Assembly (NCBI RefSeq): GCF_013185195.1
Contig: NZ_JAAZWC010000006.1
Coordinates: 124,001-188,000 of the forward strand
Source: Saccharibacillus qingshengii
GTDB lineage: Bacteria; Bacillota; Bacilli; Paenibacillales; Paenibacillaceae
Direction: 5' to 3'
Length of the DNA: 64,000 bases
The position numbers were made by a program, and so were the translations under genes. This document shows, one piece after another, positions 1 through 9,457 of this stretch. Each line of letters starts with the position of its first letter. The stretch's first letter is position 1. Below the pieces are notes generated by a model. The model was not told the origin of the DNA. It was given only the letters and a program-made list of their open reading frames with translations, and searched no databases.

Positions 1-889
1 GGCGGAGACTGTGCTGGTCGAACAGCCGACCTATCCGCTGTTTATCGCGTATCTCGAAGCTCACCGTATCCCCGCCGTCGGTATCCGCCGGGATGCCGAC
101 GGTATCGATCTGGATGAACTGGAGCGCATCTTCCGCGGAGGGCGGATCAAATTTTTCTATACGATTCCGCGCTTCCACAATCCGCTCGGCAGTTCGTATA
201 CCCGGCGTCAGAAAGAGCGGATTGTGCAGCTCGCCGCACGGTACGGCGTCTATCTGGTCGAAGACGATTATATGGCCGATCTGGAGCAGGATGCCAAGTC
301 CGATCCGCTGTATGCGTACGACCGGGAAGAGAGAACGATCTATCTGAAAAGCTACTCGAAGATTCTGTTCCCCGGCCTGCGCGTCGGAGCGGCCGTGCTG
401 CCCCGCGAACTGTCCGAATCGTTCGGACGCTACAAGCAGCTGCTGGACATCGACAGTTCGATGCTCTCGCAGGCCGCGCTGGAACTGTATCTCAAGAGCG
501 GCATGTTCGATCGGCACCGGGAGAAGATCCGCGCACGCTACAGCCGGCGTTCCGAACTGCTCGGCACCGCGATCTGCCAAGCCCGCGAAGAGTATCCGGG
601 CGTCTTCACGGGTCCCGCGCCTTCGCCCGGAGGGATTCATACGCATCTGCTTCCGCGGATGCCCGCCGCGCTGCCTGCGGCTGTCGAACGTCTGGGCCGC
701 CGGTGTATCCGCGCGGAAAGCGCCGCCGCCCATTATCTGGACGGCTTCCCGGCTGAAGCCATGCTGAAACTGAACGTATCCGGGGTGCGCGAAGAAGAGA
801 TTCCCGGCGGGGTCGCCGCGGTTGCCGAAGAGCTGGCGCGGGCCGTACGCCGACTTCTGCCTTCGTCTCCGGCCCGAACGGCCGACTGA
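1..889 (+). CDS. MocR/PdxR-type regulator, C-terminal aminotransferase-like part (5' partial)
   Basis: The reading frame is open from base 2, so the window cuts the gene. Only the fold-type I aminotransferase-like domain is present; the N-terminal GntR winged helix expected of MocR regulators lies outside. Visible landmarks are the VLVEQPTYP stretch, FHNPLG, VEDDYMADL and the PLP-binding lysine in YLKSYSKILFPGLRVG. These proteins bind PLP and usually control vitamin B6, GABA or amino-acid genes as cytoplasmic transcription factors. The GTG at base 11 should not be taken as the start, because upstream codons (A-E-T) fit the family. A stand-alone aminotransferase is a less likely alternative. 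The target genes cannot be read from this window. Confidence 0.8.
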   Translation, partial: AETVLVEQPTYPLFIAYLEAHRIPAVGIRRDADGIDLDELERIFRGGRIKFFYTIPRFHNPLGSSYTRRQKERIVQLAARYGVYLVEDDYMADLEQDAKSDPLYAYDREERTIYLKSYSKILFPGLRVGAAVLPRELSESFGRYKQLLDIDSSMLSQAALELYLKSGMFDRHREKIRARYSRRSELLGTAICQAREEYPGVFTGPAPSPGGIHTHLLPRMPAALPAAVERLGRRCIRAESAAAHYLDGFPAEAMLKLNVSGVREEEIPGGVAAVAEELARAVRRLLPSSPARTAD

Positions 890-968
890 GCACGGACACT
901 CTTGGGCCGCTGCCGGATTTATCCAACGAACGTGACTGCCTATCCCATCAAAAAGGAGCAAACGCCGA

Positions 969-3011
969 ATGGAGCTTTTTATCAGTATTCTGTTCATGCT
1001 CGCGATCATCGGGCTTTCGAATGTGATCAACCGCTTTCTGCCTTTTGTGCCGGTTCCGATCATCCAGATCGGTCTCGGTGTCGCGGCCGAACTGCTTCCG
1101 CCGCATATTCATGTGCCGCTGGAACCGGAACTGTTCCTGGTTCTGTTTATTGCTCCGCTGCTGTTCAATGACGGACGGATCATTCCGCGCGGCGAACTGT
1201 GGAACCTGCGGGCTCCGATTCTGCTGCTGGCGCTCGGCCTCGTTTTTGTTACCGTCGTCGTGTTCGGCTATTTGATCCACTGGGTGATTCCGACCATTCC
1301 GCTGGCTGCGGCTTTTGCCCTGGCGGCGATCTTGTCGCCGACGGACGCGGTGGCGGTCGGCTCGATTGCCGGGCGAATCAAACTGCCAAAAGATATTATG
1401 CGGCTGCTGGAAGGCGAAGCGCTGGTTAACGACGCTTCGGGCCTCGTGGCCTTCAAGTTTGCCGTAGCCGCCGCCGTAACGGGCGCGTTCTCGATTTATC
1501 AAGCTTCGCTGAGCTTTCTGCTGATCGCGATCGGCGGACTGCTGATCGGCGCCGTGCTGTCTTTTGTCATCATCCGGATTCGGGTATTCCTGCGCCGGCT
1601 CGGGATGGAAGACGAAACGCTGCATGTGCTGATCCAGCTCGTCACGCCGTTCGTGCTGTATCTGGTCGCCGAGCATCTCGGACTGTCCGGTATCCTGGCG
1701 GCCGTATCGGGCGGCGTCGTGCATGCGATCGAACGCGATCGGGCCGAATCGGTACGGGTCAAACTCCAGGTGGTCTCGAACAGCACCTGGTCGGTATTCC
1801 TCTATGTGCTGAACGGCCTGGTGTTCGTTCTGCTCGGTCTGCAGCTGCCCGAAGTGCTGGGCACGGTCTTCGCGGATCCGGCGATCAGCAGCTTCGGCGC
1901 CCTGTGGCATGTCACCTGGATATCCGTCGGGCTGATCGTGCTTCGTTTCCTGTGGATCTATGCCTACTGGTTCTTCACAAGCCGGGGAGGCGGACTTGGC
2001 CGCACCGGGAAGTCGCTGTTCCAGGCGGCGCTGCAGACGGCGCTGTCCGGTGTGCGCGGAGCGGTCACGCTTGCGGGTGCATTCTCGATTCCGCTCGTTC
2101 TCAACGGAGGGGTGTCGTTCCCCGAACGAAATCTGATCTTGTTCCTCGCGGCAGGAGTCATCTTGTTCACCCTGCTGGCGGCGAGTGTCCTGCTGCCGCT
2201 GCTGTCGGGCAAGGAAGCCGCCGAGACGCCGCAGGCCGAGCAGCCGCTGAAGCGCCGCATCTTGAGTGCGATTGCGCAGCGGATCGGCCAGGAAGAGCTG
2301 GCCGAAGGCCGTTCGGGCGTCAATGCGGCTGAAATCCACGATTTCACGAAGTACCTGCAGCGGATGGAGGAAGCGACAAGTGCCTACGCTTCCGATCCCG
2401 AAGCCCCGCGCCGCGAAGCCGACCTGATGTACGCCGGTATTCGTGCGCAGCGCCGGGAACTGAGCAAGATGGTGCAGGACGGTGATCTCGGCCAGGAAGA
2501 AGCGACTCCGGTGTTCGAACATCTGGCCCGGATCGAAGAGAGTATTCCGGGCCGTCTGGAAGCCCGGGTTACCGCGCCGGCTGCCGATATCGGCCGCTTC
2601 GCCGCTGCTTTGTTCGCCCGCGGCCGCCGCGGGGAACTTACCGACAAGCATGCGTTCTGTTCGCTGCAGACAGCCAAGACGCGTATGGCGCAGGCCGCGA
2701 TCGAAGCGATCGACAAGCGGACCAACGACTCCAACCGGGCCGAAGCGAAGCGCCTGACCGACGGCTACAACCAGCTGATCGGCCGGCTGGCGAAGACGGA
2801 TTTCGGCCTGCTGGGCGAAGAGACCGCGGAAGAGCGCGAAGAACGAGAAGAACGGATGCAGGAGCGTCTCTCCGCTATTCAGGAGCAGCGCGACCATGTG
2901 CAGCGTCTGTTCGAGAAAGGCGAGATCTCGCGCGACCTGGCCGGCCGGCTGCGGCAGTTTATCCGCTACCTGGAGACGGACGTGCCGGAAGAAGAGAATT
3001 TCGGGCATTGA
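969..3011 (+). CDS. CPA1-family Na+/H+ antiporter with long cytoplasmic tail
   Basis: A 680-residue membrane protein. The first ~410 residues form about a dozen hydrophobic helices with CPA1 landmarks: SPTDAVAVGSI near residue 120 and EGEALVNDASGL near 143, where the acidic residues are expected to bind Na+/H+. The last ~270 residues are hydrophilic, charged and probably coiled-coil, rich in Glu/Arg, and should be cytoplasmic and regulatory. Length and layout match the Bacillus NhaK/YvgP type, so sodium, lithium or potassium export in exchange for protons at the cell membrane is likely. The start follows an AAGGAG site. It is monocistronic and ends at a hairpin terminator shared with the convergent cyd operon. 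Confidence 0.88.
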   Translation: MELFISILFMLAIIGLSNVINRFLPFVPVPIIQIGLGVAAELLPPHIHVPLEPELFLVLFIAPLLFNDGRIIPRGELWNLRAPILLLALGLVFVTVVVFGYLIHWVIPTIPLAAAFALAAILSPTDAVAVGSIAGRIKLPKDIMRLLEGEALVNDASGLVAFKFAVAAAVTGAFSIYQASLSFLLIAIGGLLIGAVLSFVIIRIRVFLRRLGMEDETLHVLIQLVTPFVLYLVAEHLGLSGILAAVSGGVVHAIERDRAESVRVKLQVVSNSTWSVFLYVLNGLVFVLLGLQLPEVLGTVFADPAISSFGALWHVTWISVGLIVLRFLWIYAYWFFTSRGGGLGRTGKSLFQAALQTALSGVRGAVTLAGAFSIPLVLNGGVSFPERNLILFLAAGVILFTLLAASVLLPLLSGKEAAETPQAEQPLKRRILSAIAQRIGQEELAEGRSGVNAAEIHDFTKYLQRMEEATSAYASDPEAPRREADLMYAGIRAQRRELSKMVQDGDLGQEEATPVFEHLARIEESIPGRLEARVTAPAADIGRFAAALFARGRRGELTDKHAFCSLQTAKTRMAQAAIEAIDKRTNDSNRAEAKRLTDGYNQLIGRLAKTDFGLLGEETAEEREEREERMQERLSAIQEQRDHVQRLFEKGEISRDLAGRLRQFIRYLETDVPEEENFGH

Positions 3012-3040
3012 TTGCGATCGATCGAATTCCCAACGCCAAA

Positions 3041-3077
3041 AAGCGGGCCGTCCCTGGTGGACGGCCCGCTTTTTTTA
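3041..3077. terminator. Bidirectional Rho-independent terminator between the antiporter and cydC
   Basis: A perfect 13-bp stem (arms 3041-3053 and 3059-3071, GC-rich) closes a 5-base loop. A T-run follows on the plus strand, and an A-run before the left arm gives a U-tail on the minus transcript as well. It serves both convergent genes. Confidence 0.9.
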
Positions 3078-3123
3078 TCGCTCATTCGGATCGGCCCGGC
3101 GTTTCCCGAAGGCGGTCGGTCCG

Positions 3124-4872
3124 TTAGACGGCCCGGGCTCCGCTGCCCGATTGTCCGATCATCTGCCGTTCGATCTGCTTCATTTCGTAGAAATAGCCGC
3201 GGCTCTGCATCAGTTCGTCGTACGTGCCCTGCTCCACGATTCTGCCGCGGTCCACGACGACGATCCGGTCCATCCGCTCCAGTCCGGCAAGGCGATGGCA
3301 GACCATCACCAGCGTATCGTCTTTGGCTTTGTCCAGCAGCGCTTCGAGCACGCGGCGTTCGGTCACGTAATCCAGCGAGGAGGTCGGCTCGTCGAGCAGC
3401 CACAGCCTGCCGCTTTTGAGCAGCGCGCGGGCGATCGCCAGGCGCTGCTTTTCGCCGTCGGACAGATTCTCGCCTTTTTCCAGCACGGGATCTTCCAGCC
3501 GCTTATTCGGCAGATCGACCTGCGCCAGTACGTCCAGCAGTTCGCGCTCGCTCTGCGTATCGTCTTCGAGCAGCAGATTTTCGAGAATCGTCCCCCGGAA
3601 AAAGTGGCCCTGCTGGAGCACGACGTTCGTGCTCTTCCATAGGTCTTCTTCGCTTAGTTCGCCGATCGGACGGCCGTTCACAAGGACCCGGCCTTCCGTC
3701 GGCGCATGAAGTTTGAGCAGCAGCTCCAAAATGCTCGTCTTGCCCGAGCCGCTCGGCCCGACGATCGCGGTCTTGGAAGCCGCTTCGAAGCGGAGCGAGA
3801 CGCCGCTTAGTACCGGCCGCCAATCTTCCGCGTACCGGAAGACGACCTGGTCCAGTTCGGCGGAGATCGCCGCGTTCGCTTCCAGTTTTCCCTGCGGCTC
3901 CGGGCCCGGCCCGCTTACGGATTCGGCGGCGAACGTTTCGTTCAGACGCTTGGCGGCAAATTCGCTGTCCCGCTTGTAAGCGGGCAGGGTCGCCATCGCC
4001 GCCGATTCGTCGAATACGGTCATCGAAGCCATGATCAGCATGGCGAGGAATACGCCGGCCATAGAGCCGTTCGCAATCAGGAGAGCGCCGAGCACGAGCA
4101 CGCCCCAGGAAACGAAAAAGGTCATAAAGCTGTGCAGCGATTGTCCGCGCAGCAGACGCAGCGCGTCCGCCTGCTGGGCCTGAGTCAATTCCGCGGATGC
4201 GGCAGCGAGATGTTCTTCGCGGGATTTCAGCCGTCCGTAGACTTTGAGGTCGATGAACCCGTACAGCATTTCGGTCGCTTCGGCAGACAGGTCCGCGCGG
4301 CTTCGGCGGACCTGTCCGTTCGTTCGGCGCTGCCCGACCATCACGACGGCGGGAACGGCGAACGCCGTCACCAGCATTCCGATAACCAGCAGCAGCGCAA
4401 TCCACAGCGAGAAGAACGACGCGAAGACCACGGTAGCCAGAAAGACCGACACGACAATGATCGGCGGGTAGGCGACTCGCAGGAAGTAGAACTGAAGACT
4501 TTCCACGTCTCCCACAATCCGTGCGAGCAGGTCTCCGCTGCGCTTGCGGTTCAGGATACCGGGGGTGAGCGGAATCAGTCTGCCGAAGAAATCGGTCCGC
4601 AGCCGGCTGAGCAGGGAGAACGTGGCCCGGTGCGAAAACAGCCGTTCCCCGTAGCGGCTCGCCGCGCGGGCCAGACCGAGAATTTTGACCAGCGAGGTCA
4701 GCAGAATCAGGGTGTACAGCGGCGGCACGAAGACCGTTTTCGCGATCAGGTAGCCGCTGGTCGAGAACAGGACAACCCCTGCGATCCCGGCGAAAAACCC
4801 GCCCAGAATCGACAGCAGAATGTCTTTGCGTTCTTTGAGCATCGCTTTGGCAAAAATGGAAAGTTCGTTCAC
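3124..4872 (-). CDS. cydC: Thiol reductant ABC exporter subunit CydC
   Basis: A 582-residue ABC half-transporter. Six membrane helices (about residues 18-300) are followed by an ATPase domain with Walker A GPSGSGKT, signature LSDGEKQRLAIARALL and Walker B LWLLDEPTSSLD. With CydD it forms the heterodimer that exports glutathione or cysteine (or handles heme) and is needed to assemble cytochrome bd at the cell membrane. The N-terminal LARAASRYGERLFSHRATF pattern is typical of CydC rather than CydD. It starts with GTG, and its start overlaps the cydD stop by 4 bases, so translation is coupled. It is the last gene of the cydABDC operon. The real substrate in a bacillithiol-using host is uncertain. 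Confidence 0.92.
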   Translation of the reverse strand: MNELSIFAKAMLKERKDILLSILGGFFAGIAGVVLFSTSGYLIAKTVFVPPLYTLILLTSLVKILGLARAASRYGERLFSHRATFSLLSRLRTDFFGRLIPLTPGILNRKRSGDLLARIVGDVESLQFYFLRVAYPPIIVVSVFLATVVFASFFSLWIALLLVIGMLVTAFAVPAVVMVGQRRTNGQVRRSRADLSAEATEMLYGFIDLKVYGRLKSREEHLAAASAELTQAQQADALRLLRGQSLHSFMTFFVSWGVLVLGALLIANGSMAGVFLAMLIMASMTVFDESAAMATLPAYKRDSEFAAKRLNETFAAESVSGPGPEPQGKLEANAAISAELDQVVFRYAEDWRPVLSGVSLRFEAASKTAIVGPSGSGKTSILELLLKLHAPTEGRVLVNGRPIGELSEEDLWKSTNVVLQQGHFFRGTILENLLLEDDTQSERELLDVLAQVDLPNKRLEDPVLEKGENLSDGEKQRLAIARALLKSGRLWLLDEPTSSLDYVTERRVLEALLDKAKDDTLVMVCHRLAGLERMDRIVVVDRGRIVEQGTYDELMQSRGYFYEMKQIERQMIGQSGSGARAV

Positions 4873-6659
4873 GCCGTCACCCCTTCGCGCTGAATATCGA
4901 CCATTTCGGCGTACTGCGGCAGCGTGTTCAGCAGTTCGTCGTGGCTGCCGCTGCCGATCAAGACGCCCTGCTGCATAAACAAGATGCAGTCCGCATGCCG
5001 GATCGTATGCAGACGGTGGGCAATCGTCAGCACGGTTGCCCCGTGCGACAATTCCGCGATCGCCCGCATCAGAATCTGTTCCGTATGCAGATCGAGACCG
5101 ACGGTCGGTTCGTCGAACAGCAGCACGGCCGGACGCTTCAGAAAAGCCCGGGCCAGCGCCAGACGCTGCTTCTCGCCTCCGGACAGTCCGCGGCCGCCGT
5201 CTCCGATCAATGTGTCGTAACCGTGTTCGAGCTCGGCTGCAAGTTCCGACAGCCCGGCCGCTTCGGCGGCACGGACAATCTCTTCGCGCGAGACCTCGCG
5301 GCCTGCGCCAATCGCTATATTTTCGGCAAAAGTGCCGGTGAACATATACGGATGCTGCGTAATATAGCTGACATGACGGAACCAGGAATCTTCATGGGCT
5401 CGGGTCAACCTGCGTCCGCCGACCCGGACTTCGCCCGAAGAAGGAGGAAGAAGTCCCGCGATCAGATGCAGCAGGGTCGTCTTGCCGGAGCCGCTGCGGC
5501 CGACGATCGCGATCTGCTGGCCCGGCTCGATCCGCAGCGAGCCGGCCTGCAGCCGGAACATATCCGGGCCGTAATTGAAGTCCAGGCTGCACAGCTCAAT
5601 CGAAGGCGCTGCAGCCTGCGGCAGGGCAGGGAAGATTTCGTCCGCGGCTTCGTTGTCCGCGGATGCTTGGCCGGCTGCGGATTCCGTCAGCGCCGTTTCG
5701 ATATTGCGGATAGCCCCGAGGCTGGTACGTCCGCCGTGGAAAGCCGTACCCATATTTTTGAGCATATTATAAAATTCGGGCACCAGCAGCAGAATCAGAA
5801 AAGCGGCGTGGAACTGCATGCTGCGGAACACGACGAGCTGCAGGGCCAGTTCGAGCGCCACGATCCCGATGCCCAGCATCACGATCGTCTCCAGCGCAAA
5901 CGTATTGGTGAACGCTACCCGCAGAATGTCCATGGTCGCATCGCGGTAGGATAGGCTGCTTCGCTCGATCTCCCGCTCCTGCCGCTTGGCCCGCCCGAAC
6001 AGCTTGAGCGTAACCAGGCCTTGAAGCGAATCGAGAAACGTACCGGAGAATCGGGCGAGCTGTTCGAACTTCTCTTCCGATTTCTGTTGGGTCCGGATAC
6101 CGACAAGCGCCATAAACAGCGGGATAAAAGGAGCCGTGAACAGCAGGATCAGTCCCGACGGTACATGCAGCACGAACACGGCGGCCAGAATCAGCAGCGG
6201 CACGATCGAAGCTTCGATCATTTTGGGCGTATATTGGCTGAAATAAGCGTCGGCTTCGTCTACCGTATCGAGAGCGAGGCTGACTTTGCCGCCCGTCTGT
6301 CCCTGCCGGGACGCAATCAGCGGATTGGACGCAAGCGTCCGCAGCAGCTTCGCCCGCAGGGTCTGCTTGGCGTCCGCCGCAATGCGCAGGCCGATCCTTC
6401 CGTTGGCATAAGCGAGCAGCGTACGGACAGCCATAACGCCCAGCAGCATGGCGAAAATGGCGATCATCGAAGCCGGCACCGCTTTTTCCACGAATACGCG
6501 CTGCACCGCTTCGGCCATCAGAACGGCCTGGCTGATCGTCGCGGCCCCGAGTCCGAGCGTCAGCAGCCGGATAAGGCCCGTTCTTTTTTTCTGCGCGGCC
6601 ATCAGTTCGGCCAACAGGCCGCTTTTTCGATTTGTGCGTCCGGATTTATTGGTTTTCAT
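4869..6659 (-). CDS. cydD: Thiol reductant ABC exporter subunit CydD
   Basis: A 596-residue ABC half-transporter and partner of CydC. The membrane domain (about residues 20-320) contains the CydD-like stretch LRAKLLRTLASNPLIASRQG. The ATPase domain has Walker A GRSGSGKTT, signature LSGGEKQRLALARAFL and Walker B VLLFDEPT. The frame is open further upstream, but the ATG at 6657-6659 has a GAGGAGG site just before it and gives the usual length, so I chose it. It lies 14 bases after the cydB stop and overlaps cydC by 4 bases. The role is export of reductant needed for maturation of the bd oxidase in the membrane. Confidence 0.92.
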   Translation of the reverse strand: MKTNKSGRTNRKSGLLAELMAAQKKRTGLIRLLTLGLGAATISQAVLMAEAVQRVFVEKAVPASMIAIFAMLLGVMAVRTLLAYANGRIGLRIAADAKQTLRAKLLRTLASNPLIASRQGQTGGKVSLALDTVDEADAYFSQYTPKMIEASIVPLLILAAVFVLHVPSGLILLFTAPFIPLFMALVGIRTQQKSEEKFEQLARFSGTFLDSLQGLVTLKLFGRAKRQEREIERSSLSYRDATMDILRVAFTNTFALETIVMLGIGIVALELALQLVVFRSMQFHAAFLILLLVPEFYNMLKNMGTAFHGGRTSLGAIRNIETALTESAAGQASADNEAADEIFPALPQAAAPSIELCSLDFNYGPDMFRLQAGSLRIEPGQQIAIVGRSGSGKTTLLHLIAGLLPPSSGEVRVGGRRLTRAHEDSWFRHVSYITQHPYMFTGTFAENIAIGAGREVSREEIVRAAEAAGLSELAAELEHGYDTLIGDGGRGLSGGEKQRLALARAFLKRPAVLLFDEPTVGLDLHTEQILMRAIAELSHGATVLTIAHRLHTIRHADCILFMQQGVLIGSGSHDELLNTLPQYAEMVDIQREGVTA

Positions 6660-6673
6660 GGCCGTCCGCCTCC

Positions 6674-7693
6674 TCACTTTTTGCCTTTGACATAATCCGC
6701 ATCGAACAGGAACAACCGGAAGACCAGCGCCAATGACGGAATCAGCAGCAGCAGGCCGGCAATAAAGACGACCACGAGCGCGATCCCCATCGCTTCCTGC
6801 GTAGCCCCGCCCTGAACGGTGATGTACGGATCGAGAATATACGGGTAATGACCGATGCCGTAAGCGAAGAAAGCGCTCAGGAACTGCAGCATCAGGCCGA
6901 TAAACGCCAAGCCGTAGCGGCGGCCTTTGAACAGCAGCCACAGCACGATCAGGAAAAAGAACACGGACAGTCCGAGCAGCCACCACAGATCCATCATGTT
7001 CTGGAAATGGCGGTTGTTATGCTGGCTCAGGTACAGCACGGACGTGAACGCGGCGATGATCGTCGGCGTGCTCCAGAACAGCGCGTAACCGCGCATCAGT
7101 TCCAGCGCCGGCTGATCGTCCGCCCGGGAAGCGTAGAAAGCCAGGAACGACGCGCTGATAAACAAAACGGAAGTCAGGGCAAGACCGACGATGCTCCACG
7201 CGAGAGGGCTGGTGAACAGCGCCAGATAGTCCAGTGTCACAATGCCGTTGGTTTCGCTAATAAATCCGCCTTCGGACAGCACCAGCGCCACGGACAGCGA
7301 AGCCGGAATAAGCAGGCCGGTCGCGCCGTACAGAAACAGAAATACGATATTTTTCTTGGAGCCATAGTTCTCGAACGCATAGAACGAGCCGCGGATCGCG
7401 AGCAGGATAATGGCGATACTGCCGGGAACGAGCAGCGCCGATCCGTAATAATGCGCCGCGTCCGGGAAGAACCCGATCAGACCGACGAAGAAGAAGACGA
7501 AGAACACGTTCGTGATCTCCCAGACCGGCGACAGATAGCGCGAGATCAGCCGGTTGATCAGATGGTCGTTGCCCGTCAGGCGCGCATAGAAAGCGAAGAA
7601 GCCCGCGCCGAAGTCGATCGAGGCGACGATCAGATAGCCGTACAGAAAGATCCACAAGACGGAAATGCCGAGAATTTCGTAGCTCCAGCTCAT
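6674..7693 (-). CDS. cydB: Cytochrome bd ubiquinol oxidase subunit II
   Basis: A 339-residue integral membrane protein with about eight to nine hydrophobic helices and the conserved CydB start (SILWIFLYGYLIVA-like, then DFGAGFF and YLSPVWEITNVFFVFF). It pairs with CydA to form the high-affinity menaquinol oxidase that reduces O2 to water at low oxygen. The 4-base overlap with cydA (7690-7693) implies coupled translation. It is normal length for Gram-positive CydB. Subunit II carries no heme ligands of its own in this family, so none are claimed. Confidence 0.93.
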   Translation of the reverse strand: MSWSYEILGISVLWIFLYGYLIVASIDFGAGFFAFYARLTGNDHLINRLISRYLSPVWEITNVFFVFFFVGLIGFFPDAAHYYGSALLVPGSIAIILLAIRGSFYAFENYGSKKNIVFLFLYGATGLLIPASLSVALVLSEGGFISETNGIVTLDYLALFTSPLAWSIVGLALTSVLFISASFLAFYASRADDQPALELMRGYALFWSTPTIIAAFTSVLYLSQHNNRHFQNMMDLWWLLGLSVFFFLIVLWLLFKGRRYGLAFIGLMLQFLSAFFAYGIGHYPYILDPYITVQGGATQEAMGIALVVVFIAGLLLLIPSLALVFRLFLFDADYVKGKK

Positions 7694-9069
7694 GCGAGGC
7701 CACCTTCTTCCGATGAGTTGTCGCCCGCGAGTGCCTGCTGCTTGGTTTTTGCGATTTTTTCCAGTTCGACTTCGGCCGGGTTATCCCGGAACAGCCGCCG
7801 CAGAACGAATACGCACATCGTACCGAGCAGGATATAGAGCAGCAGGAACACGAAGAACAGAATCATGATGCTCGGCGAAGTCGTAGCGGCTTCTTCGACC
7901 CGCATATAGCCGCGAATCATCCACGGCTGCCGTCCGACTTCCGCATAGAACCAACCCAGCTCGACGCCGAGGAAAGCAAGCGGCACGCCGAATACGATCG
8001 CGCGCAGCATCCAGCGGTTGAGTTCATTGCGCTTTTTCCAGAGCAAGAGCAGGAAGAACAGCGCCGACAGCGCCAGCAGCGCGAAGCCGACTCCGACCAT
8101 GGCATCGAACAGATAATGCACCAACAGCGGAGGCTGTTCGTCGACCGGGAACTCGTCGAGACCGGTCACTTCCGCGTTGAAATCGCTGAAAGCGAGGAAG
8201 CTGAGCGCTTTCGGAAGATGCAGGGCGCCCATAATCTCGCGTTCCGCATTCAGCCAGCCGAGGAAGATCAGATCGGCGCCTTGCTCCGTCTTGAAATGCC
8301 ATTCGGCCGCGGCGAGTTTCTCCGGCTGATGCTGGGCGAGGAACTTGGCCGACGTATCGCCCGCAATCGCGGTCAAAAAGCTGAACAGCAGCAGGACGCC
8401 CATCATCAGCTTGAGGCCTTTTTTGGCATAATCGGTCGCGCCTTTCTTGAGAATGGAGAAAGCCGCGATCCCGGCCAACAGCGCGGCACCCGTCATGTAG
8501 GCGGAAGCCAGCACGTGGAATACTTTGGACGGCGTCGCTTCGTTGAACATGGCCTGGAGCGGATGCACCGCCATGAATTGGCCCGCTTGCAGCACGAAGC
8601 CGCCCGGCTGGTTCATGAAACCGTTGACCGACGTGATGAAGAACGCCGACATGGCGGCTCCCAGCACGATCGGTACGGTCAGCAGCCAATGCAGGTACGG
8701 ATTGCGGAAACGGTCCCAGGTGTACAAATAAATCCCGAGGAAGATCGCTTCGAAAAAGAAGGCGAATACTTCCATGAATAGCGGCAGGGCGATGACGTTG
8801 CCCGCCAGCTGCATAAAGTTCGGCCAGACCAGCGCCAACTGCAGCGCGATAGCGGTGCCGGTGACTACGCCGACCGCCACGGAAATGACGAATCCCCTTG
8901 TCCAGCGTTTGGCCATCAGCGTATAATGATTGTCTTTTTTGCGGATCCCTACGAATTCGGCGATGGCAACCATCAGCGGAATCGCGACTCCGATCGTAGC
9001 GAATATAACGTGGAACGACAGCGTGAGCCCGGTAACGAGCCGGCTCCACAGTACGGTATCGACGACCAT
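7690..9069 (-). CDS. cydA: Cytochrome bd ubiquinol oxidase subunit I
   Basis: A 459-residue heme-bearing subunit of the bd oxidase. The N-terminal LTLSFHVIFATIGVAIPL carries the expected heme b595 histidine, FHVLASAYMTG the second ligand histidine, and GRQPWMIRGYMRVEEA the conserved region around the heme b558 methionine and quinol site. The length fits the short Q-loop form common in Firmicutes. It takes electrons from menaquinol and reduces O2 in the cell membrane. The ATG at 9069 has an AAAGGGG site upstream. It is the first gene of cydA-cydB-cydD-cydC. Candidate redox-control sites lie 130-250 bases upstream. Confidence 0.95.
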   Translation of the reverse strand: MVVDTVLWSRLVTGLTLSFHVIFATIGVAIPLMVAIAEFVGIRKKDNHYTLMAKRWTRGFVISVAVGVVTGTAIALQLALVWPNFMQLAGNVIALPLFMEVFAFFFEAIFLGIYLYTWDRFRNPYLHWLLTVPIVLGAAMSAFFITSVNGFMNQPGGFVLQAGQFMAVHPLQAMFNEATPSKVFHVLASAYMTGAALLAGIAAFSILKKGATDYAKKGLKLMMGVLLLFSFLTAIAGDTSAKFLAQHQPEKLAAAEWHFKTEQGADLIFLGWLNAEREIMGALHLPKALSFLAFSDFNAEVTGLDEFPVDEQPPLLVHYLFDAMVGVGFALLALSALFFLLLLWKKRNELNRWMLRAIVFGVPLAFLGVELGWFYAEVGRQPWMIRGYMRVEEAATTSPSIMILFFVFLLLYILLGTMCVFVLRRLFRDNPAEVELEKIAKTKQQALAGDNSSEEGGLA

Positions 9070-9125
9070 GCGGTAATCCCCTTTCCTGTTCTCTCTGTTT
9101 CATTTTCTGCAAATGAATTGAGTTC

Positions 9126-9131
9126 AGTATA
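9126..9131 (-). promoter_or_regulatory. Candidate -10 box for the cydABDC promoter
   Basis: Read on the minus strand, TATACT lies about 60 bases before the cydA start. No convincing -35 box sits 17 bases upstream, which would suit an activator-dependent promoter. This is inference from one hexamer. Confidence 0.3.
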
Positions 9132-9201
9132 TCGGGGGTTTTTGCCGGATTAGAGCGCAGAACAAGCAGTTTCAAGAAAGGGTCAAAGCTTTGCGTCGAT
9201 T

Positions 9202-9219
9202 TTGTGAAAAAGAAAACAA
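9202..9219. promoter_or_regulatory. Candidate Rex operator upstream of cydA
   Basis: TTGTGAAAAAGAAAACAA has one perfect half-site (TTGTGAA) and four of seven bases of the other half against the Firmicute Rex consensus TTGTGAA-N4-TTCACAA. In Bacillus, Rex represses cydABCD according to NADH/NAD+. The site lies about 135 bases upstream of cydA. No rex gene is in the window. Confidence 0.35.
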
Positions 9220-9301
9220 ATACCCGAACGAGCCATTGTTTCTCGAAGAGGGATGTGGTATTCGAAACTTTTTATCATAGCAGGGTTAGTGGGGTGGAGG
9301 A

Positions 9302-9317
9302 TGTGAGATAGATCACG
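9302..9317. promoter_or_regulatory. Candidate Fnr/Crp-family site upstream of cydA
   Basis: TGTGAGATAGATCACG matches the TGTGA-N6-TCACA consensus of Bacillus Fnr and related Crp-family factors at 9 of 10 defined positions. It lies about 235 bases upstream of cydA, between the S9 peptidase terminator and cydA. The distance is long for direct activation. Confidence 0.35.
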
Positions 9318-9381
9318 GGGTGGAGGGGAGGGGCGGAGGTACATGCAGGCACTGCCCGCTGCTCCGGCTTCCGGCTGTACG

Positions 9382-9408
9382 CAAAAAGCCTGCCGAAGCG
9401 GCAGGCTT
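9382..9408 (-). terminator. Rho-independent terminator of the S9 peptidase gene
   Basis: A perfect 9-bp stem (9386-9394 with 9400-9408) has a 5-base loop and a U-tail on the minus strand from the A-run at 9383-9387. It separates the peptidase from the cyd operon, which is transcribed in the same direction. The gap 9070-9457 otherwise holds only the cyd control region. Confidence 0.85.
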
Positions 9409-9457
9409 GCATACGGGATTGTGAGGAGGCGGAGAAAATCCGGCAGGGAAGCGAAAC

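Noticed and set aside
948-3008. 686-residue open frame on the minus strand opposite the antiporter gene
   Set aside because: It is an antisense shadow of a GC-rich gene: Gln/Arg/His-rich, no recognisable domain, no ribosome site. The plus-strand CPA1 gene explains the region.
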